A DNA stretch of 64,000 nucleotides from [Clostridium] symbiosum. Its GTDB lineage: Bacteria > Bacillota > Clostridia > Lachnospirales > Lachnospiraceae. The DNA lies in NCBI GenBank assembly GCA_036419695.1, contig CP143946.1, positions 4,334,001-4,398,000 of the forward strand, in the 5' to 3' direction. Under the pieces are notes generated by a model that worked only from the letters and a program-made list of their open reading frames with translations, did no database searches and was not told the origin of the DNA. The position numbers and the translations under genes were made by a program. Shown piece after piece: positions 33,029 through 42,000 of the stretch (positions within the stretch are counted from its first letter, which is position 1; every line of letters begins with the position of its first letter).

Positions 33029-34330
33029 CTACGGCTCCTCTAACATTTCAGCGGGTATCACAATACGGAATTTCGTCCCCTTGCCCGGGTTCGACTCCAC
33101 ATCGATACTACCTTTAAACTGCTCTTCTACTGCGTTTTTCACACCAACAAGTCCCACCCCACGGTAAATGTTACCCGTTTTTTCATCAAACTTCGTTGAA
33201 TACCCCATTTTAAAAATATTCGGAAGCTGTCTTTCTGAAATACCCGGACCGTCGTCCGTCACTTCAAACAGATAGCTGTCACCTTCTTTTTTCTCCGCGA
33301 TGCGGACTGTGCCGCTCCGTCCCTTTGTCTCAATGGCCTCTATGGCATTATTGACAAGATTTTTAAGCACCGCCATCAGGATATAATGCTCTTTCGTCAC
33401 AAAATTCTCCTGACAGTCATATAATAGGCGCACGTCCAGCCGCTTCTCCGCCAGCATATGATATGTGGATGCCTCCAGAATCTGCAGAAGATCCTGAAAA
33501 TTCATCTTCTCCTCATCGTAATCCTCATCTATTTCCTGTTCAATCCCCTGAATGATTCTGATATAATCCTTCTTAATCTCATGGACATCCCTGGCAATCT
33601 CCAAAGCCATCTGCTGCATCTCTTTCGGAAGTTCTTCCATGGTCAGGGTCTTCTCATAGAGGCGGTAAGCATTGCTCATAACCCTCTCGATTTCCTCGGT
33701 ATTCTTATGCATCAGGTAGATCTCATTCTTAAGGCCCGTTGTCATAAGAAACAGCCTCTGATAACGGTTCTCATGCTCCGCTTTCTTAAGCAGGGCACGG
33801 TATTGCCGCTCCCCAATCAGCGCAACCGCGGCAAACAGGGTGCGGATAACGGCTATCATCATCAGATATTTGATGACGGACAAGGCCGGCAGCACTCCCT
33901 TCTGAAGAAGCTCCTGCAGGGAAACCTCAAAGACATTGGAACCGAAATCACAGAAAAAGATCGCAACGATCAGACGTTCCATCTGAACGATATGCTTATT
34001 CTTAATCTGGAGTTTAAAAATGAGTCCATAACAGATATAGAACAGAGCTCCGGGGAGCACCTGTATCAGGCTGGGTTCCAGCGGCATTCCCTGGAACAGC
34101 AGTATGACAAGCCGGAAAACATAGATAATACAGGCCGTCACAAAACAGATCGTCCTTGTATGAATCTGAATTCCCACCGTCATGATCAGGACGGGTAACA
34201 GAATTACCGATGTAGAAATACGAAAATTATTTACAAATACGTTCCAGTAAAGCTGAGAGGTCAGAGCTATGAGCACTCCTATCGCGAGTGTCCGCTTCCA
34301 CGGTTTCATATTCATCTCCACTGTGTTCAT
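33029..34330 (-). CDS. glnK: Sensor histidine kinase, GlnK (YcbA) type
   Basis: This 433-residue membrane kinase has about six hydrophobic segments in the first ~190 residues (for example FVTACIIYVFRLVILLF). A dimerisation region contains a candidate phospho-His in ARDVHEIKKDYIRIIQ. The ATPase domain has the N box LKNLVNNAIEAIETKG, the G1 box VTDDGPGISE, the later GVGLVGVKNAV and the ending GKGTKFRIVIP. The order and membrane N-terminus match GlnK-like sensors. The start at 34330 has AGGAGG 9-10 bases upstream. It is the first gene of a two-gene kinase-regulator operon. Confidence 0.92.
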   Translation of the reverse strand: MNTVEMNMKPWKRTLAIGVLIALTSQLYWNVFVNNFRISTSVILLPVLIMTVGIQIHTRTICFVTACIIYVFRLVILLFQGMPLEPSLIQVLPGALFYICYGLIFKLQIKNKHIVQMERLIVAIFFCDFGSNVFEVSLQELLQKGVLPALSVIKYLMMIAVIRTLFAAVALIGERQYRALLKKAEHENRYQRLFLMTTGLKNEIYLMHKNTEEIERVMSNAYRLYEKTLTMEELPKEMQQMALEIARDVHEIKKDYIRIIQGIEQEIDEDYDEEKMNFQDLLQILEASTYHMLAEKRLDVRLLYDCQENFVTKEHYILMAVLKNLVNNAIEAIETKGRSGTVRIAEKKEGDSYLFEVTDDGPGISERQLPNIFKMGYSTKFDEKTGNIYRGVGLVGVKNAVEEQFKGSIDVESNPGKGTKFRIVIPAEMLEEP

Positions 34331-34484
34331 TTGTAATGTCCTCCTAACGGCTTAAAATGATGTAAAAGCTCGGAAACTTCTCACCGTTATCAAGCAGGAT
34401 GCCCGGTTCATTTGCAGTATTTACGGCTGTAATTGGACAAACCCCTGTTTTTTAGTATACTTCTTTTCAAACTGTCTGTAAAGT

Positions 34485-34830
34485 GATTTAGTTGGGGCGG
34501 GGACGCCTCTGTAAGATGGCGGACGGGGGAAGCGGATTGTTGGCGAGTCTTCAGTCCCGTATTTTAGGGGACCGTAAAGGGAATCCGGGAGAAAACATTC
34601 CTACGGGGACTCGCTCCCGCTTGTGGAATGCGCAGCGGATGCTAGCTTCGTGTAAGACCTCAGCAAGCACCGGCGGATTCCAATGTCCCCTTCGGAATGT
34701 TTTCTCCCTCCTTCCCAGGGCAGGTTATCGACCGGGACTGAAGACCAGCGAAGGGGGTCGGCCCCGTTCGTCATCTTCAGAAGCTGATTGTCTCTTTCCT
34801 CAAGTGTGTGGGGGGGGTATTGTCGCAGCC
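34485..34830 (-). repeat. ~340-bp structured dispersed element, copy C (inverted)
   Basis: This lies in opposite orientation to copies A and B. GTCTTCAGTCCCG (34547-34559) faces CGGGACTGAAGAC (34733-34745). Inside, GGGAGAAAACATTCC pairs perfectly with GGAATGTTTTCTCCC. Outside, AAGATG and ACGGGG pair with CCCCGT and CATCTT. Primary sequence differs considerably from A and B, but all three stem levels are kept. It lies between the GlnK gene and copy B. Small reading frames inside it have no credible start sites. Confidence 0.75.
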
Positions 34831-34852
34831 ACTACATGGTTGAGATACTTTT

Positions 34853-35179
34853 AAATAGAACAATTCAGCGGCCGCAGGCCAAGGATCGGGATGGCAAAAA
34901 CCTTCGCGTCTTCAGTCCCGGTCCATAACCTGCCCATGGGGGAGGAGGGAGAAAAAGATTCCGAAGGGAACCTGGGAGTTCATTGGTACTTACCGAGGTC
35001 TTTTCGAGGTTAGTACCATTATGTACTCCGAAGAGCGCAAGCGTTTCCCGCAGGAACTTTTTCTGCCCGGATTCCCCACCCGCGACAACCTACAAACCGG
35101 GACTGAAGACTCACCCCCTCCCTCTCACCATCCCGCCCCCTAGCCGTAACCGGCGGCGTTCTCCTCCCTCAACTAATCC
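34853..35179 (+). repeat. ~340-bp structured dispersed element, copy B
   Basis: Same orientation as copy A and roughly 80% identical by eye. GTCTTCAGTCCCGGT (34908-34922) pairs perfectly with ACCGGGACTGAAGAC (35096-35110). The outer stem is CGGGATGG/CCATCCCG. As with copy A, it ends at the stop codon of a minus-strand gene (35183). Together with copy C it forms a large inverted repeat in the 852-base gap between 34331 and 35182. Confidence 0.8.
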
Positions 35180-35182
35180 CCC

Positions 35183-36631
35183 TTAAATAAGAAACCGAAA
35201 CGGCGCCATCACAATCCCGGTCACCTTCATCGCAAGCTTTTTCCAGCCTGGAATCTCCGCCACCGTGATTCCGGATGGAACCTCATACTCCGTCTCATCG
35301 ATCACCTTCCGGCATCCCTTCTCAATCGCCTCAAGATTCCCGTTCAATTCCTTTGTCAGATCTTTACTCTTGATAACAAGCATCAGCTCCGTGTCGAGAT
35401 AGGTGCTCCTCAGATCAAAATTGTAGGACCCGACCGCCGCAATATCATCCCCCAACGTAAAGGACTTTCCGTGGGTCGAAATTCCCCCGTCATACTCATA
35501 GAGCGGGATTCCCATGGAAATCAGGGACTTCTTCCGGTACAGATAATCGCTGGATGCAAAAAAGTTGTCCCCATTTTCCACTGAATTAAAGACGATTTTC
35601 ATATTTGGGACCGCCGCTTTTACTTCTTTAAGACGTTTCTCCATATATGTATTGCATACAAGATAGGGCGTGTGGATGGCGGTCTCCTCTCCCCTGGCCT
35701 CCATAAGCTTTGTGAGCTGATAAAATACCATGGGTTCCTTCCCATATATTCCTGTGGGGTTTGACACAAGGCAGATTCCCTCTGTTTCTACGGTGCGATC
35801 TTCATAATCAGTCTGTTCGAATAGTTGCGGATTGTCTCTCCTGAGGGTTCTCATCCTCTCCCTCAACATTTCCCTTTCGTCTGACACACTCTTTTTTTCT
35901 GCCAGCTTTTCGCTGTCGGCAAAGGGTTTCGTCACGTCCAGGTTCCAGACACCCTCAAAATACTTCTCAACTTCATACAGGGAACTATCGCTTCCCTCCC
36001 CGGTCCCATGGGCGGGATTGTAAATAAGCACCTCCCGGTCGAGGCTCTCATGCTCCGTGCCGTAGGTCCCGATAAAATAATCGAATGAATTGCGGCCCCC
36101 CAGAATATATCCGATGTCATCCACAATCACATATTTGTCATGCATCCGTCCCTGGGTTTTCCAGGGTTCCAGGAGATTAATCGGGTTATAGTGGCGTATT
36201 TCAATATTGGGATGGGAGCCGACGGCCTGAAACAGGCTCCTTCCCGTCATCCTGACCAGACCGGAAAATCCGTCGACCAGGATTTGTACATGGACTCCCT
36301 GGTCGGCTTTCTCAAGGATCAGGGCGAGCAGATCTTTCGTGCTCTCTCCGTCCCTCATATCAAAGGTTGAGAGTATAATCCGCTCTTTCGCCTGATCCAT
36401 CAGACGAAGCCGTTCCTCCCAGGCGCTTGCATTCGTCTCCAGAATCATGGCGCGGTCGGAAAACCTGTTTTCCTTATCTTCTCCGCTCACCATTGCCTCA
36501 AGTCCCGGAAGCAGCGCCGTTCCTTCCTCCACTTCCTTATAGGTGAGGAATGGAACTACGGCCCCGACGGCCAGATACAGGATGATCAGCAGAGGAAGAA
36601 GCCAGAGCCGTCCCTTTTTGCGGTATTTCAT
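35183..36631 (-). CDS. Phospholipase D-family protein (cardiolipin synthase-like)
   Basis: This 482-residue enzyme has one N-terminal membrane segment (LWLLPLLIILYLAVGAVV) and two PLD catalytic motifs. The first is RMHDKYVIVDDIGYILGG (HxKxxxxD). The second is STHGKSFTLGDDIAAVGSYN, where the aspartate sits one residue later than canonical. Members transfer phosphatidyl groups, for example to make cardiolipin, or hydrolyse phosphodiesters. The 3' end is adjacent to repeat copy B. It overlaps the upstream flavoprotein gene by 4 bases, so the two are translated together. Confidence 0.87.
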   Translation of the reverse strand: MKYRKKGRLWLLPLLIILYLAVGAVVPFLTYKEVEEGTALLPGLEAMVSGEDKENRFSDRAMILETNASAWEERLRLMDQAKERIILSTFDMRDGESTKDLLALILEKADQGVHVQILVDGFSGLVRMTGRSLFQAVGSHPNIEIRHYNPINLLEPWKTQGRMHDKYVIVDDIGYILGGRNSFDYFIGTYGTEHESLDREVLIYNPAHGTGEGSDSSLYEVEKYFEGVWNLDVTKPFADSEKLAEKKSVSDEREMLRERMRTLRRDNPQLFEQTDYEDRTVETEGICLVSNPTGIYGKEPMVFYQLTKLMEARGEETAIHTPYLVCNTYMEKRLKEVKAAVPNMKIVFNSVENGDNFFASSDYLYRKKSLISMGIPLYEYDGGISTHGKSFTLGDDIAAVGSYNFDLRSTYLDTELMLVIKSKDLTKELNGNLEAIEKGCRKVIDETEYEVPSGITVAEIPGWKKLAMKVTGIVMAPFRFLI

Positions 36632-37725
36632 TCTGCTGCCTCTTTTTTCAGTGTTTTTGTAATATTTTCTGCAAACTGCTCAATTCTCTCTTCGATACCG
36701 GGTAATTTCATCGCGGTGCCCGCGTTGTTGGCTGTCTCCAGCATCGCAAAATTTCCCGGAAGATAAAAGGTTTTATTCATATTGAGGGCGGCAATCAACT
36801 GCTCCGCCACAATATCGCTTCCGGAATAACCTGAAACCACAATCCCGAACAGCGCTTTGTCATAAAACCGCGTCGTTCGGAACAAAGCCGTCAGCCGGTT
36901 GATAAATGCCGTCAGATTGGCGGACAGGGCATCATTGTAGTTAGGGCACAGCATCACGAGGGCATCCGCTTTCTTAACCGCCGGATAAACATCCTCCGCG
37001 ATGATTCCGCCGTAAAAGCAGCTTCCCTTCTCGCCAAAGTGAAGGCACATTTTGTACGGACAGCCGGAACAGTCGGAAAGTGTTCCGTTTCTCAGCCCGA
37101 TTTCCGTGATGTCAAAACCGTCCAGCCGTTCCCTGACCGCATTCCAGAGTGCAAATGTGTTGGAAGTCTGGTGGCTCGATGCGTGAAGAACCAGGAGATT
37201 GGGCCGGTCCGACAGGGGCCGGTCAAATTCCATGATTTCATGCACCAGGATTTCAACGCTTTTTTTGTATGCGCTTTTCAGATCCGTTTCCATGTTGCCG
37301 GCTACGATGGTAAAATTGGACAGCGTTTTCGTCCCCTCCACCAGGGGGCGTCCCACAAAGGTACAGCCACAGCAGTTTGCGGTAAAGGTAAGTTCTCTGG
37401 CCGCCGATTTGGTGTAAAGGTCGCTGTCACCGTCCATGACAACGCCCCCCGTCCAGCCGTTCAGGCTTTCCGGGTTCTCCCTGAGGAAGCGCAACACCCT
37501 GTAATACTCCGGGTTGATGCCCGTCTTACCGAGACAGACGGCAAACAGCAGCCGTTTTGTGCCGTACTGCGCCGTCTTATCCGTAAAATATCCCATCTCA
37601 TCCGCGCTGTGGATAAAATGGACCTTAAGTCCGTCAAGTGCGGCCAAAAGCACCTCTTCAAGCCGTCCGGACTCCTCGCCGGATTCTCCCTGAAGCTTAA
37701 TCACTGTTATATCTGAACTGTTCAA
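36628..37725 (-). CDS. NAD(P)H-dependent FMN oxidoreductase with cysteine cluster
   Basis: This is a 365-residue flavodoxin-like protein. The flavin fold starts in the second half: NLLVLHASSHQTSNTFALWN, then a cysteine-rich insert (SDCSGCPYKMCLHFGEKG, further Cys) that could bind an Fe-S cluster as in iron-sulfur flavoproteins, followed by DALVMLCPNYNDALSANL and FGIVVSGYSGSDIVAEQL. The N-terminal ~170 residues contain LTFTANCCGCTFVGRP and an unrecognised domain resembling a duplicated flavodoxin-like half. It is co-translated with the PLD-type gene. The physiological reaction is unknown. Confidence 0.78.
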   Translation of the reverse strand: MNSSDITVIKLQGESGEESGRLEEVLLAALDGLKVHFIHSADEMGYFTDKTAQYGTKRLLFAVCLGKTGINPEYYRVLRFLRENPESLNGWTGGVVMDGDSDLYTKSAARELTFTANCCGCTFVGRPLVEGTKTLSNFTIVAGNMETDLKSAYKKSVEILVHEIMEFDRPLSDRPNLLVLHASSHQTSNTFALWNAVRERLDGFDITEIGLRNGTLSDCSGCPYKMCLHFGEKGSCFYGGIIAEDVYPAVKKADALVMLCPNYNDALSANLTAFINRLTALFRTTRFYDKALFGIVVSGYSGSDIVAEQLIAALNMNKTFYLPGNFAMLETANNAGTAMKLPGIEERIEQFAENITKTLKKEAAE

Positions 37726-37769
37726 AAAACCGCTTCCTTTCTTACGGGAATTCGTTTATCAATGTCAGG

Positions 37770-39020
37770 TTATACAATTTTCTTCAAATTATCCTCGGCC
37801 AACACGATTCTTTCATAAAGTTTTTCCGGCAGAGGAAGCACTTCCGTCTCAAGCCCGGATGCAGTGTACCTGTTTTTCACTCCCATATAGACGCCGCCAA
37901 GGAAAACGGAGCCGCAGTGCCAGGCGCCGCGCATCATCAGCACAAGAGAGATTGCCCCCGAAGAATACGCCGGTGCAATGAACGGCTTAAAACCGATGGC
38001 TCTCATATGAAGATTCGCCGTCACGGTCAATTCGGTCAGTTCTTTTGACAGTTCGTCATTGTAGTGTTCAATGGAATCCGCAACAACCAGATCCTGGCCG
38101 TGGGGGCCGAAGGAACGTCCTTCCGTCAGGAACTGTCTGAACCTCTCATCGCGCTTTGCATAATAAGCGGCGCGGGCGTTCATTACACCCAGGCCGAATC
38201 CATGGACCTGTTCCGGACGGAGGCCCTGATGATCCAGAACCCCGTTTTCATTCTTATTGCTCTCCAGCCATGCCGTCTTGGCAAGAGGATCCACCGGATC
38301 GGAAACCACGGCAAACAGTCCTTTAAAATGTTCCGCCCTGGCCTGTCTTGCGTACTGGGCGACGATCTTGGAATTGTTTTCAAACTGGTACATTCTCACG
38401 TCCTTGACACCGGAGCCAACGGGAGGAATCCCCTTGGAGGCCACAAATACGAAGACGTCACATTTGAAGAGATCCTCCGGCTTTACGATGTCAACCTCCG
38501 GAAGGGCATCGTAATCCCACGGATAAGCAATCTGGTTTTCTTCAAATTCCCATCTTGCCGTCACTTTATCGGAAATATCACAGATTCCGATGGAACTTAT
38601 CACATCACCTCCCAGCAGATGGAGCCCCGTGAGGAGCGTGCTGCCCACATCACCGATGGCAAGCACGTTGACGCGTTTTTTGCCGCCTTCCTGCTTCTCC
38701 TTTACAATCTCTGCAAATTGGGGATGACGCATGTTTACAGCGCGCATCTTACCTTCCCGGATCACTTCCCGGATCGTTTCATCCACTTCTTTTCCCTCTG
38801 CGGCTTCGGCCAGTTTTACGCTGCTCAGCCAGGAAACATTCTCACTCTCTGCAAACAGCATGGCCGGATCATTTACCCGGAAGGATGCCCGGCAACTTCC
38901 CGGCTCCCTGTCGAACAGATAGATAAGAGATGTGATTTTCTCCGGTTTTTCCGCCTTCTCATAGGGCAGATCTTTCTCCAGTGAACAGCAGAGCTGTCCC
39001 TCCACTTTATAATAATACAT
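37770..39020 (-). CDS. Lactate/malate dehydrogenase-like NAD-binding protein
   Basis: This 416-residue protein has an unrecognised ~115-residue N-terminal region and then an LDH/MDH-like Rossmann domain: VNVLAIGDVGSTLLTGLHLL, IGICDISDKVTARWEFE, VFVFVASKGIPPVGSG and LFAVVSDPVDPLAKTAW (in place of the usual NPVD motif), followed by HGFGLGVMNARAAYYA. The canonical Arg/His catalytic set cannot be assigned with confidence. It lies 18 bases downstream of the 1615-residue gene on the same strand, so the two form an operon and probably a functional pair. True lactate dehydrogenase activity is doubtful. Confidence 0.75.
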   Translation of the reverse strand: MYYYKVEGQLCCSLEKDLPYEKAEKPEKITSLIYLFDREPGSCRASFRVNDPAMLFAESENVSWLSSVKLAEAAEGKEVDETIREVIREGKMRAVNMRHPQFAEIVKEKQEGGKKRVNVLAIGDVGSTLLTGLHLLGGDVISSIGICDISDKVTARWEFEENQIAYPWDYDALPEVDIVKPEDLFKCDVFVFVASKGIPPVGSGVKDVRMYQFENNSKIVAQYARQARAEHFKGLFAVVSDPVDPLAKTAWLESNKNENGVLDHQGLRPEQVHGFGLGVMNARAAYYAKRDERFRQFLTEGRSFGPHGQDLVVADSIEHYNDELSKELTELTVTANLHMRAIGFKPFIAPAYSSGAISLVLMMRGAWHCGSVFLGGVYMGVKNRYTASGLETEVLPLPEKLYERIVLAEDNLKKIV

Positions 39021-39038
39021 TCTGTCTCCTCCTTATTA

Positions 39039-42000
39039 TTATAATTCCCGCCCTATGGCTTTCTTCGTCCGGTAAAGCATCTGGAGATCATTTTCCAGAT
39101 AGACGGACGCAGCCAGGTTCGGGTCATAGCTTACACAGTCTCCCTTATCCGGACAGAGCGGAAGGATAACCGCTTCCGACAGACGGCTCAGAGTCAGGTT
39201 TCTTGCAAACTGATCCCGGTACTCCGCCTCGAGGACCAGCAGGATATCACGCGCGTTCCTGATACAGCAGGCGGAAAATTCAAACAATGATTCACTGCTG
39301 CAGTCCTTAAGCGGCGGAACGGCATACGGCAGTATCAGGTTGATGGAAGGCGTAAGCCCCGCCACCTGCACCGTATCGCGGCGCACCGTGTCGCCTCCGA
39401 TAAACGGATAGAGTGTGGATTCCACAAACCAGAATTTGAGGTTCGGCACAAAATAAACGCTGTCTGCCTCCACGCCTTTTGTTGCCAGCGTATCCCGGCC
39501 ATATCCGGAAATCACACCCAGAATGATTTTCTTTATCTCTACCCGCGCCTCGCTGAGCATCGGTTCCAGCGCCTCAAAACGGCCTCCGCGGTGCAGCAGG
39601 TCATCCACCAGGATAACGGGGCGGTCAAACGACTTAATTGCCCGGATCTGGCTGCTTAACGGTGAATAGTAAGGGAATGCCTCGATGGCATCTTCATTCA
39701 GGTCCGGCGAAAAAACCTTATCTGTATGGAGCGTTTTTGTAACCGTATTCGGGATGACCTTTCCCCTGAGGATTTTTCCAAACGGCACACACATGGCCTC
39801 TCCAAGGCTCCTTGGAACCACCGGCTCCCTCGGAACTTCATTCAGGGAAGTAATCATATCCACCAGACGGTGGTAAATCAGGCTGGCCGAAAGCGACAGC
39901 ACGAGCTGCCCGGGATAAAATCCGGTCATTGCCATCTGTAAATCCTGGTGTGCCTTGTAGATCGCCTTCAGCACGCGCGGATTGCTGGAAAACGGCTCCT
40001 TTAAGGTCGTCTCCAGGTTCTGCATTAACAGAAGGGGCGCATGCATATCGACCAGGAACAGCGGCGCCTCCTCCTGGAACTCGGGCGCTTTCACAAAACC
40101 CTGGCGTTCGATAGCCGAGAGCACACGCTCAGGGCAGCGTCCCTCATACGGGAAAAACAGGGCGTAGCCACACCGCAGCGGCAGGGAACGGGCAATCACT
40201 TCCGCCAGCAGAAGCTGTTCCGCATCGTATATCATCGGATCCTTTTCCACATGGATTCCCGATATCAGGAGAATTTCCCCCGATGTGTGGCGGCGGACCA
40301 AGTCTGCCAGATCTACTTTTTTAAGCACCGTAAACAGCTCATCCGGCGCCAGAGAGCGGAACCTTGCCACTCCCACCAGCCTGTTATCGTCCACGGTATT
40401 TCTCAGAAGCAGCAGGTGATCCCCTGAAATACGGATCGATTCCATAAGCTGTTCCCTGTGATCCTCTTCCTTCAGGATACGCTCCGAAATTTCTTCTAAC
40501 AGCGCTTCCTCCGGCTCCTTTACCTCCTCGAAAGCAATAGCTCTGGCCCGTATAATCGGTTTATATTCCGGTTCCCGTAAATACAATCCGTTATAATAGA
40601 TGTACTCCTGGACAGAGGGATCGATCAGGTTGGAAATATCGCGGTTCATATCGATATTTTCCCTGATTTTCGTGGAACTGATATCCTCTAAATGCTCCGG
40701 CAGTTCCAGTTCAAAGACCTTGCCGGTAATGGATTCCATCATCTTTCTGTTATATTTGTTGTCCGAACGCTTGTCGCCGACACGCCGGAACGCAATGTGG
40801 TTCATGGTATGGATGGAATGTTCGCAGGGTTTCTTCTTATAAGAAGAAGCATTGGCTATCACGTCGCTGCCTGCTACAATATAGACCTCCCTGCCTTCAA
40901 ACACTTCTTTCAGCCGTTTTAAGTCCGCCGGGTTTGCAATGTTGACCGGAATATCGTCCGGAAACAGGTTCACATGGAATTCGTCGGCCACCGACATATT
41001 GACAATCTGGCGGCGGATCAGGTGGGGCTGCGCTTTTTTAGACCAGGAGAATTCATCCACGGCCAGGTACACCTCGTAGCCCATATTTCTAATCTCACGG
41101 ACAATCTCTTTGTGGGACAGCGTAAAGGGGTCAAAGGTTCCCGGGAAAAATGCCACCTCATTTCTCTCCTCAATTTGGAATTCCCCTTCATTCAGCCGGT
41201 ATGCCGTAATGAAACGGCAGATATTGGACAGGGCTGCCGCACGGTAAAATGCGGTCAGTTCATCCCCTTTATTTTCATTGAGCAGGAACAGCAGTTTTCT
41301 GAAACAGAGGGAGAAAATCTCATTCTTTTCACTGCATGTAAGGCGGTTTGACCCAAACACGGTCTGGCCGATTACAAGCAGGGCCTCCTGGCGCACTGTT
41401 TCCCTGTAGTTGGCAAGTCCGTTTAACAGCATGCCCAGGAACCTTCTGCGACGACGCTCCCAGCGCTCCGGCTCATCCTTAAACCGCTCCCTGTAGCACG
41501 GATAGCATTCCAGCAGAATTCCCACCGTGTCAAGAGCCACCGAGACAATCCTGTCGTTGGGGCTGGCCATCAGGCTGCTCAGATACACCAGGATCTCATC
41601 AAGCTGCTCGGGCGGCAGCCACAGGGCCGACTCTCCCAGATAGCGGGGAATGTATTTGGAGAATTCATATTCTCCCACCTCCAGGCCTTTCACCAGCTCG
41701 ACGGAAATTTCGTTCCGCTGATCCGGCGTCAGAAGTTCGATAATCCGCAAAAGCGCCTGGCCCGCATCGTGGCGCACGACAACGTGCTCACTGACTTTGA
41801 TCAGGTTGGAAAAATGGGCGGCAATGTGGAGAATGTGCTCATATTTCCCGTGGTCTATCTGATCTACCAGCAGTTTTATGTTAACCGCCTTGATGATCCA
41901 GGGTGTAGACGTCTTCAGGTTATCCAGAAAAATATCGGAAACCACGTCCCGCTCGTAAAGCTCTTTCTGCTGAAGCTCCGTATCGTAACCCAGATTGTTT

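Noticed and set aside
34492..35186. Reading frames of 60-120 codons in repeat copies B and C
   Set aside because: They follow the repeat sequence, are not conserved between copies, and have no start signals.
37770..39020. Ordinary L-lactate dehydrogenase
   Set aside because: The length of 416 residues, unknown N-terminal domain and altered catalytic motifs do not fit the ~315-residue enzyme.
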